From JAPOKJ01 sp043767985 (GTDB lineage: Bacteria > Pseudomonadota > Gammaproteobacteria > Burkholderiales > Burkholderiaceae_E): a stretch of 11,255 bases of DNA. Where the stretch lies: NCBI GenBank assembly GCA_043767985.1, contig JAYVKZ010000468.1:1-11255 (forward strand). Reading direction: 5' to 3'. The notes under the pieces are model-generated. The model saw nothing but the letters and a program-made list of their open reading frames with translations, was not told the DNA's origin and searched no databases. Positions 5,765 to 11,255 of the stretch are shown piece after piece; the first letter of the stretch is position 1; each line of letters opens with the position of its first letter. The position numbers and the translations under genes are program-made.

Positions 5765-7687
5765 CTAGGCTTGGGGTTGATGTCGCTTGGCGCCAACATC
5801 CTGCGCCAGGCGAGAAATGAATTGCTCAATTGGCATTTCACCCAGATTGAGGCCGCCCCGAGCGCGAACCGCAACCGCTTGACTCTCCTTCTCTTTGTCG
5901 CCCACGACAAGGATATAAGGAACTTTCTGCAAGCTAAACTCTCTGATTTTATAGTTAATCTTCTCGTTACGCAAATCTGTCTGAACCCTAAAGCCTTGTT
6001 TTTTCAGGATTTCAGCCACAGATTTCGCATAATCAGACTGCCCTTCGCTGATATTCATGACCACCACTTGCAGAGGCGACAGCCACATCGGCAGTGCGCC
6101 AGCATGATTTTCGATCAAAATCCCGATGAATCGCTCGAGGGACCCCACGATAGCGCGGTGCAACATGATCGGTCGGCGACGACTATTGTCGTCCGCCACG
6201 TATTCGGCACCAAGACGCTCGGGCAAATTCGGATCGACTTGCATGGTGCCGCATTGCCACTGGCGACCAATCGCATCTTTCAAGGTGTATTCGATTTTCG
6301 GGCCGTAAAACGCGCCATCACCTTCCGACACCTCAAATTCGCAGCCCGAGGCCTTCAGCGCATCCATCAACGCCTTTTCCGCAAAATCCCAGGATTCGTC
6401 ACTACCGATTCGGTTTTCAGGACGAGTGGCTACCTTGTAAATGATCTTGTTGAAACCAAAATCGGCGTAGACTTTTTGCAAAAGCTGAGTAAACGCTGCG
6501 CACTCGTCCTGGATTTGCGCCTCAGTGCAAAAAATATGCCCGTCATCTTGGGTAAAGCCTCGCACTCGCATGATGCCGTGAAGGGCACCAGAAGGCTCGT
6601 TCCGGTGGCATTGCCCAAACTCGCCATAGCGCAGCGGCAAATCACGATAGGAATGCAGGCCATGCTTATAAATAAGTACATGGCCAGGGCAATTCATTGG
6701 TTTCAGGGCGTAATCGCGGTTTTCACTTTCAGTGGTGAACATCGCGTCACGGTAATTCTCCCAATGCCCGGTGCGCTGCCAAAGGCTTCGATCGAGAATC
6801 TGCGGGCCCTTGACCTCTTGATAACCGTTGTCACGGTACACCGCACGAAGGTATTTTTCAACTTCCTGCCACAGTGTCCAACCCTTGGGATGCCAGAATA
6901 CCAAGCCAGGCGCCTCATCCTGCATGTGAAACAAATCAAGCTCACGTCCCAAGCGACGATGATCGCGCTTCTCAGCTTCTTCCAGCATGTGGAGATGCGC
7001 GTCCTGGTCTTCTTTCTTTGTCCAAGCTGTACCGTAAATACGCTGAAGCATTTCATTCTTAGAATCGCCGCGCCAATAGGCCCCGGCAACTTTCATCAAT
7101 TTGAATACTTTTAATTTGCCGGTCGAGGGCACGTGCGGGCCACGACAGAGATCTATAAAATCGCCCTCTCGATACAAAGAAATTTTTTGATCGGCGGGAA
7201 TCGCAGAAATTATCTCGGCCTTGTACTTTTCGCCTTGGTCCATGAAAAAATTCACTGCATCATCGCGCGCCCACACTTCGCGCACGACTTTCTCGTCCTT
7301 TTTGGCGAGTTCGGCCATCTTGGCTTCAATCGCGGCCAGATCTTCGGGCGTAAACGGGCGCTTGTATGAAAAGTCGTAGAAAAACCCGTTCTCAATCACC
7401 GGCCCAATGGTCACCTGGGCTTCGGGGAACAGGGATTTCACGGCATAGGCAAGCAAATGAGCCGTGGAATGACGAATGACCTCTAGCCCATCACTGTCTT
7501 TTTCGGTAATGATGGCAAGACTCGCATTCTTTTCAATCAAGAACGAGGTATCGACCAGTTGGCCGTCAACCTTACCCGCGAGCGCGGCCTTTCCCAAACT
7601 CGTGCTGATCGAGGTTGCCACGGCAGCCACGGTAAGCGCTTTGGGAAATTCACGGACTGAGCCGTCGGGCAAAGTGATCTGGAGCAT
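5765..7687 (-). CDS. thrS: Threonine--tRNA ligase
   Basis: This is a cytoplasmic class II synthetase that charges tRNA-Thr and hydrolyses Ser-tRNA-Thr. It has 640 residues, as usual. Domains in order: TGS (1-60); the N2 editing domain with HSTAH (73-77) and CRGPH (181-185), whose Cys and His residues form the editing site; the catalytic core with motif 2 around RYGEFGQCHRNEP (353-365); zinc ligands C333 (MNCPGH), H384 (DDGHIF) and H510 (MLHRAI); and the anticodon-binding domain (about 535-640, with DLRNEKINYKIREF). All expected catalytic residues are present. ATG 7687 gives MLQITLPDGS, matching the family start. A TTG two codons upstream is possible. The SD is weak. It lies 133 bp after tRNA-Val and heads the infC-rpmI-rplT-pheST cluster. 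Confidence 0.98.
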   Translation of the reverse strand: MLQITLPDGSVREFPKALTVAAVATSISTSLGKAALAGKVDGQLVDTSFLIEKNASLAIITEKDSDGLEVIRHSTAHLLAYAVKSLFPEAQVTIGPVIENGFFYDFSYKRPFTPEDLAAIEAKMAELAKKDEKVVREVWARDDAVNFFMDQGEKYKAEIISAIPADQKISLYREGDFIDLCRGPHVPSTGKLKVFKLMKVAGAYWRGDSKNEMLQRIYGTAWTKKEDQDAHLHMLEEAEKRDHRRLGRELDLFHMQDEAPGLVFWHPKGWTLWQEVEKYLRAVYRDNGYQEVKGPQILDRSLWQRTGHWENYRDAMFTTESENRDYALKPMNCPGHVLIYKHGLHSYRDLPLRYGEFGQCHRNEPSGALHGIMRVRGFTQDDGHIFCTEAQIQDECAAFTQLLQKVYADFGFNKIIYKVATRPENRIGSDESWDFAEKALMDALKASGCEFEVSEGDGAFYGPKIEYTLKDAIGRQWQCGTMQVDPNLPERLGAEYVADDNSRRRPIMLHRAIVGSLERFIGILIENHAGALPMWLSPLQVVVMNISEGQSDYAKSVAEILKKQGFRVQTDLRNEKINYKIREFSLQKVPYILVVGDKEKESQAVAVRARGGLNLGEMPIEQFISRLAQDVGAKRHQPQA

Positions 7688-7820
7688 GGTCAACTAATCG
7701 AGAAGGAAAGCCAATGATTTTACCTGCCTTCAAAAAATGACCTCATCAGAGTTTTTCTATGTGGCATCAGGAGTGCTATCCCGCTTTGGACAGCCGCCGA
7801 CATGGTACCGATTAGCCAAC
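7688..7820 (-). other. tRNA-Val to thrS spacer (thrS leader)
   Basis: This 133-nt stretch holds no gene. I see a possible weak -10 (TAAAAT, minus strand, about 7722-7717) without a convincing -35. A GAAGG/CCTTC inverted repeat (about 7727-7732 against 7702-7707) lies just ahead of thrS. There is no clear terminator after the tRNA, so thrS may be read from the tRNA promoter. In E. coli a tRNA-Thr-like leader lets ThrRS repress thrS; I cannot recognise such a structure here. Confidence 0.3.
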
Positions 7821-7897
7821 TGGTAGGCGCGATTGGATTCGAACCAACGACCCCCACCATGTCAAGGTGATGCTCTAACCAACTGAGCTACGCGCCT
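7821..7897 (-). tRNA. tRNA-Val (anticodon GAC)
   Basis: The 77-nt gene starts AGGCGCGTAGCTCAGTTGG and ends CGCGCCTACCA. The acceptor stem AGGCGCG/CGCGCCT is fully paired. The D-arm contains GCTCAGTTGGTTAGAGC. The anticodon stem CACC/GGTG holds the loop TTGACAT with anticodon GAC (7863-7861), reading GTC and GTT codons. The T-arm contains GGTTCGAATCC. The 3' CCA is encoded. It sits directly before thrS on the same strand, as in related Burkholderiales, behind a strong promoter. Confidence 0.98.
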
Positions 7898-7917
7898 GTC
7901 GTTTGGACAAGCTGCGC

Positions 7918-7947
7918 ATTATATCGGAATAAGGGGGAATCGCCCAA
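7918..7947 (-). promoter_or_regulatory. Sigma-70 promoter of tRNA-Val (and perhaps thrS)
   Basis: On the minus strand a perfect -10 TATAAT (7923-7918, within GATATAAT) lies 18 bp after TTGGGC (7947-7942). The -10 ends 20 bp before the mature tRNA 5' end, so the transcript would start about 7911 with a short 5' leader for RNase P. The -35 is a partial match. The promoter sits only 8 bp after the upstream gene's stop. Confidence 0.75.
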
Positions 7948-7955
7948 CCGCTGGT

Positions 7956-8642
7956 CTACTCAAATTTGAACCCCACCGAGAAACTGAACATGAGTGGGTC
8001 GATTTTTAGCCCAGGCAGCCCTGGGGCGACACCTGCATTCAAGGTACTGCCCGACGAGCGAATATACGACTTGATCACCGACCCCTCCAGGTACCAGCTT
8101 TTAGACAGCGCATAGCTTGCTCCAACTTCCAAAGCTAGCCCAAGCCCATTCACGCTACGGCTATTCAGGCCTCTCTCGATCACGACTGCATCGCCATGCA
8201 GCGCACCCGGAATTCCAAGCCCTTGGTCCCCACTACTTAAGTTGTAGGCAAGTCCAGCGCCAAGCCGGGGCCGAAAACTACTCTGATCATCGCCAAAACG
8301 ATACTGCCCCATCACCGTTTGGCCTGACAACGAGTAACTTTGCACGCGAGGCGCTGAGCCTACGGCGCCAACACTCAGCGTCGATTTACCGCGAAAGTAG
8401 CTTTCGATCGAAAGCTTATCGGTAACACTGAGGGAAATACCAGAAAACACACCCGGACTACTCGCATCAATCGAACGAACCGGGCTTTGCAAAAAAGACG
8501 GATTAGCCTGCGCTGTACGATCTGCACCTGAACTGAGACCTTGTTGAGCGAATGCGGCTGATCCGGCTGCGGTTAAACCCAACAAAAATAAATGCGCAAC
8601 AATCTTAAGAGATGTCCTACCGTTCGAAATTCTCTTGATCAT
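7956..8642 (-). CDS. OmpW/AlkL-family outer membrane beta-barrel protein
   Basis: The 228-residue protein has a Sec signal peptide (MIKR basic start, hydrophobic HLFLLGLTAAGSAAFA, likely cut after A32). The mature part is rich in alternating beta strands, and two stretches read like OmpW: MGQYRFGDDQSSFRPRLGAG, comparable to the OmpW segment QWYFGDASSKFRPYVGAG, and the C-terminal KIDPLMFSFSVGFKF. OmpW-type proteins are 8-stranded barrels that let small hydrophobic molecules cross the outer membrane; the substrate here is unknown. Unusually, the chain ends in Glu after the expected terminal aromatic. ATG 8642 is preferred over GTG 8654, because GGGAGG lies between them as the SD. It reads alone, 201 bp after the oxidoreductase. 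Confidence 0.78.
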   Translation of the reverse strand: MIKRISNGRTSLKIVAHLFLLGLTAAGSAAFAQQGLSSGADRTAQANPSFLQSPVRSIDASSPGVFSGISLSVTDKLSIESYFRGKSTLSVGAVGSAPRVQSYSLSGQTVMGQYRFGDDQSSFRPRLGAGLAYNLSSGDQGLGIPGALHGDAVVIERGLNSRSVNGLGLALEVGASYALSKSWYLEGSVIKSYIRSSGSTLNAGVAPGLPGLKIDPLMFSFSVGFKFE

Positions 8643-8843
8643 TTCGCCTCCCACGCGGTCAAGTCAACACACCAATAAACGATAGCACTAAGGCAGCCGT
8701 TTGGGAATGGGGCTTTGACCGTTGGTCGGATCAAAAGTTGTCAAATCTGTGGAGGAATTACTTGCTTAAGCAATATTTTTTCTTAAAAAACGTTTCCATC
8801 ACCAGGCAAAGAAAGATTAATGTGAATTTTTCGCAATTTGCCC
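8643..8843 (-). other. Intergenic region upstream of the OmpW-like gene
   Basis: This 201-bp gap contains no supportable gene. It should hold the promoter for the OmpW-like gene. A possible extended -10 (TGCTATCGT on the minus strand, about 8684-8692) has only a poor -35, so I do not call it as a promoter. AT-rich inverted repeats at 8762-8790 lie at the oxidoreductase-proximal side. Confidence 0.35.
8762..8790. repeat. Two adjacent AT-rich inverted repeats
   Basis: TTGCTTAAGCAA (8762-8773) is a perfect 12-bp palindrome. It is followed by TTTTTTCTTAAAAAA (about 8776-8790), a 6+6 inverted repeat around CTT. They lie about 55-80 bp after the oxidoreductase stop and 120-150 bp before the OmpW-like start. 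They could be an operator or a weak terminator region; no GC-rich stem is present. Confidence 0.4.
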
Positions 8844-10256
8844 TCAAACTTTACGGCGCTGTCCCAGCGCACGGCCGCAAGCTACCGCACTCGACCAAGC
8901 CCATTGGAAGTTGTAACCTCCCAACCAACCGGTTACATCCACCACCTCCCCGATCATAAATAGTCCGGGGACACGCTTGGACTCCATCGTTGCTTGATGC
9001 AATTCAAGCGTATTCACGCCGCCGCGGGTGACTTCTGCCTTCTGATACCCCTCAGACCCCGTCGGGCGAGCGACCCAATTCTGTAAGATTTGAGCAGTCT
9101 CCTTTAAAACCGGATCGGGGAGCTCGGCAATTCGTTTGGGTGTGTGAACGGGCGACACCAAAACCTCAATGAGTCGCTTGGGTAACAGGGCCTGAAGTAC
9201 TTGCCCGAAAGTTTGTCGACTCGTGGTTTTCGCTGATTTAAGGTGGTCCCAAAGTGAAAGGTCCGGCACAAAATTCAAACCAAGACTTCCACCTGACTCC
9301 CAATAATTAGAGATCTGCAAAATCGCCGGTCCCGACAAGCCCTTGTGGGTAAACAGTAAATCCTCTGCAAAGGCTTGCTTGCCTTTTGCAGCCCACTTAG
9401 ATTGGCAAGTTACGCTGACTGGCAAAGCAAGTCCAGGAAGGTTGGGCAAAGTCGCCGAATCGAAAGTAAGTGGAACCAAGCTCGGCTCGGTGGGAACGAC
9501 CGTATGGCCAAACTGTTTCGCCAGCCGGTATCCAAAATCGCTCGCGCCGATTTTGGGAATAGACAAGCCGCCAGTCGCAATCACGAAATGCCTTGTTCGA
9601 ACCGTCGACGAGATCGGGTGCGAATCGGGCGACGAACTACCAGCCGTCGTATTCAGCCCGACATTTTCTTGTGTTCCACCGCGCCGCAATCGAACAACAA
9701 ACTCCTGAGGCCAAACCGATTCTCCGGCTCTCGCTTGGTCTTTTGAATGATCTTTTGGATAATCTTTTGGATGATCTTTTTCTTGATCACCAGCGACAGC
9801 TTGAGCAGAAGCAGCTAGTCTGGCTTCCGACAAGGCCGGGACTGGCCAAGTTACTGACTCAACATTGCAAGCAGATTCGATGCGCACTTGGCCGAGAAGA
9901 CATTCCTGCAACAGCATATCGATGATTTGCTGGCTAGAGCCATCACAAAAAAGCTGACCCTTGTGCTTTTCATGATGCGCGATCCCATAACGCTCAACGA
10001 GCTCAATGAAGTCCGCAGACCGGTACTGAGACAGAGCGCTTTTACAAAAATGAGGATTCTTCGATACAAAGTTCTCAGCACTCACCGAGCGGTTCGTAAA
10101 ATTGCAACGCCCTCCGCCCGAGATTCTGATTTTCTCCCCAATCTTTTTCGCATGATCCACGAGAAGCACCTTCGCCCCAAGTTGACCGGCGACAGACGCG
10201 CACATCAGACCAGCGGCCCCCGCCCCGATGATCAAAACATCATAGCTTTCCTCCAT
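8844..10256 (-). CDS. NAD(P)/FAD-dependent oxidoreductase, BaiN/HI0933 (YhiN) family
   Basis: This is a flavoprotein of the HI0933/BaiN family; the physiological substrate of most members is unknown. From ATG 10256 it has 470 residues. The N-terminus YDVLIIGAGAAGLMCA holds the Rossmann GxGxxG (11-16), followed by the family signature ISGGGRCNFTN (45-55). IATGGLSIPKIGASDFGY (216-233) is the second FAD-contact region. The C-terminal GEVVDVTGWLGGYNFQWAWS is the family's closing FAD motif. It is about 70 residues longer than E. coli YhiN because of a low-complexity insertion (about 140-210) containing KDHPKDYPKDHSKDQ. The frame extends to ATG 10388 (44 more residues, 9 bp after the preceding stop), but that segment does not look like the family; 10256 is preferred by homology. 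Confidence 0.88.
   Translation of the reverse strand: MEESYDVLIIGAGAAGLMCASVAGQLGAKVLLVDHAKKIGEKIRISGGGRCNFTNRSVSAENFVSKNPHFCKSALSQYRSADFIELVERYGIAHHEKHKGQLFCDGSSQQIIDMLLQECLLGQVRIESACNVESVTWPVPALSEARLAASAQAVAGDQEKDHPKDYPKDHSKDQARAGESVWPQEFVVRLRRGGTQENVGLNTTAGSSSPDSHPISSTVRTRHFVIATGGLSIPKIGASDFGYRLAKQFGHTVVPTEPSLVPLTFDSATLPNLPGLALPVSVTCQSKWAAKGKQAFAEDLLFTHKGLSGPAILQISNYWESGGSLGLNFVPDLSLWDHLKSAKTTSRQTFGQVLQALLPKRLIEVLVSPVHTPKRIAELPDPVLKETAQILQNWVARPTGSEGYQKAEVTRGGVNTLELHQATMESKRVPGLFMIGEVVDVTGWLGGYNFQWAWSSAVACGRALGQRRKV
9739..9786. repeat. 12-bp tandem repeat, four units, inside the oxidoreductase gene
   Basis: The plus-strand units tcttttgaatga, tcttttggataa, tcttttggatga and tctttttcttga follow each other without gaps. 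Because 12 is a multiple of 3 they encode the in-frame 4-residue repeat KD(H/Y)(P/S) and can expand or contract without a frameshift. Confidence 0.85.
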
Positions 10257-10397
10257 GTCATTGGCCCCAATAAGGCCAACAGGATGTGACTTGCTTGTAG
10301 CAGGACTTGATCGAGCGCCCGCCTTAAAAACACTGGTTTGGTTTGGAATCATTCTCCCAGTATATCGACCCCGAGGTCGCGATCTCATTTGCCTTTT

Positions 10398-11255
10398 CTA
10401 CCCAGGCCGAAGGGTTGGGCTAGCGGCAGGAGCCGAGCACGCTTCAAGCGCTTTGGTTTGCCCGTCTTGCTCGATGCGCCCCAAAAGCTCTTGCTTGCTT
10501 AAGGGGCCCTGCCCTGACCATTGCCCACCTGATTGCCCGCTCGTTGCACCGCCGCTCGTTACACCGCCGCTCGTACCGCCAGATTGATTGCCCGACGCCG
10601 GTGCTGAACCCGGTGAGCCACCGGGGGAGCTGGCGATCGGTGGGTTCGACACACCACCTCCTCCAATATTCGAACCAACGCTTCCGCTTTGACCCACCTC
10701 AGAGGGACTACCCGATGAACTCGAGTTTTCAGGCGAACCGGCGCCCGAACCTGAAGGAATCGAAGCAAGAGAAAGCGGGTCCTCCTTTCGACTTGCGATT
10801 GCCCCTGTTTTTCTGGCGGGCGTCTGCATTCTCACCATCGCAATCGATTGCACCGGCCATCGCAATTGGTCGACGCCATTTGCATCTTTAGCTCGATAAA
10901 ACGTACAAGGCCAGGCCGTACCAGCGGATTTTTCAGTCGCGCTCGCGGCCGTCATTCGGACGGTGCCTAAGATCACTCCATTGGTTGAGGCGCCTGGGCA
11001 GCCGTTGATCTGCTCCATAATTCGCACGGCTAAAGGTGCAATCAGCGGTACATTGAGAGCAATGCCATAGCGCATTTCCAGCTTCAGTAAATTGGCGTCT
11101 TTGAGCGTTTGTCCTGAACTTGCGCCCACCGTCTGTTTGCGATATTGGAGAGCATCATTGGGAATCTCAACGACGGAGGCGATTACCTCTCCCATCGCAT
11201 CTCGGGCAGGTACCGACCAGTCGGTAAAGCTTTCATCAGTAGGTGAAATTTGTCG
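10398..11255 (-). CDS. TadE/TadG-like pilus assembly protein, partial (N-terminus off right edge)
   Basis: The frame is open from base 11255, beginning RQISPTDESFTDWSVPARDA, and stops at 10398, so 285 codons are visible. The region QTLKDANLLKLEMRYGIALN, then VPLIAPLAVRIM, a spacer with two cysteines, and a final SIAMVRMQTPAR resembles the C-terminal half of betaproteobacterial TadE-like proteins, which are minor pilins of Tad/Flp machinery. The membrane anchor expected at the N-terminus lies outside the window. After RMQTPAR, where such proteins usually end, about 145 more residues follow. They are very rich in Ser, Gly and Pro, with SGGVT/SGGAT repeats, then a short charged segment (LSKQELLGRIEQDG). 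The next gene is the oxidoreductase. The family call is moderate; the function of the tail is unknown. Confidence 0.7.
   Translation of the reverse strand, partial: RQISPTDESFTDWSVPARDAMGEVIASVVEIPNDALQYRKQTVGASSGQTLKDANLLKLEMRYGIALNVPLIAPLAVRIMEQINGCPGASTNGVILGTVRMTAASATEKSAGTAWPCTFYRAKDANGVDQLRWPVQSIAMVRMQTPARKTGAIASRKEDPLSLASIPSGSGAGSPENSSSSGSPSEVGQSGSVGSNIGGGGVSNPPIASSPGGSPGSAPASGNQSGGTSGGVTSGGATSGQSGGQWSGQGPLSKQELLGRIEQDGQTKALEACSAPAASPTLRPG
10547..10575. repeat. 15-bp tandem repeat in the TadE-like Gly/Ser tail
   Basis: Plus-strand caccgccgctcgtta (10547-10561) is followed by caccgccgctcgta, a near-perfect second copy, with a decayed unit on the 10537 side. It encodes SGGVT-SGGAT-type 5-residue repeats and keeps the frame. 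Confidence 0.7.

Noticed and set aside
5771..7114. A 447-codon open frame on the plus strand opposite thrS
   Set aside because: It has no recognisable domain and no good SD, and lies wholly antisense to a fully conserved thrS. Its length follows from the codon usage of the real gene.
7691..7693. TTG as the thrS start
   Set aside because: ATG 7687 lies two codons downstream and gives the normal family N-terminus; neither has a strong SD, so ATG is preferred.
9593..10289. Several overlapping plus-strand open frames opposite the oxidoreductase
   Set aside because: All are antisense to a gene with intact FAD motifs; none shows a domain or translation signal.

Overview
The window is a typical betaproteobacterial (probably Burkholderiales) chromosomal segment. 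Three things suggest this: the gene order tRNA-Val(GAC)-thrS-infC-rpmI-rplT-pheS-pheT-ihfA-merR, the wording of the encoded proteins (for example the PheS motif 2 GRTYRVDSDATHSPMFHQ), and a moderate G+C content. The genus cannot be fixed by eye. Every gene I can support lies on the minus strand, so the biological reading direction runs from high to low coordinates. The long plus-strand ORFs, including one of more than 400 codons opposite thrS, are shadows of minus-strand genes.

Right end (about 8644-11255). A TadE/TadG-like pilus-assembly protein enters from the right edge and ends in a long Ser/Gly-rich tail. It is followed by a BaiN/HI0933/YhiN-type FAD-dependent oxidoreductase carrying a low-complexity insertion. 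A 201-bp gap containing two AT-rich inverted repeats comes next.

Middle (7688-8642). An OmpW-like outer-membrane protein with a clear signal peptide is followed by a strong promoter, a tRNA-Val(GAC) gene with encoded CCA, and a 133-bp spacer leading into thrS.

Left two-thirds (1-7687). This is a translation superoperon: threonyl-tRNA synthetase, IF3, ribosomal proteins L35 and L20, both subunits of phenylalanyl-tRNA synthetase, IHF-alpha and a MerR-type regulator that runs off the left edge. Spacing is tight. pheS/pheT and ihfA/merR each share a 4-bp ATGA overlap, rpmI/rplT are 15 bp apart and pheT/ihfA 33 bp. An intrinsic terminator or attenuator lies between rplT and pheS. infC has no ATG, GTG or TTG at its proper N-terminus and almost certainly starts at AUC, the hallmark of IF3 autoregulation. 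The infC-rpmI gap can form two hairpins and is the natural place for L20 autogenous control.

I see no CRISPR array, insertion sequence, prophage or toxin-antitoxin module, and no new system. The observations most worth a second look are the AUC start of infC, the structured infC-rpmI leader, the two low-complexity protein segments (the TadE-like tail and the oxidoreductase insertion), and the rplT-pheS terminator without a Phe-rich leader peptide.
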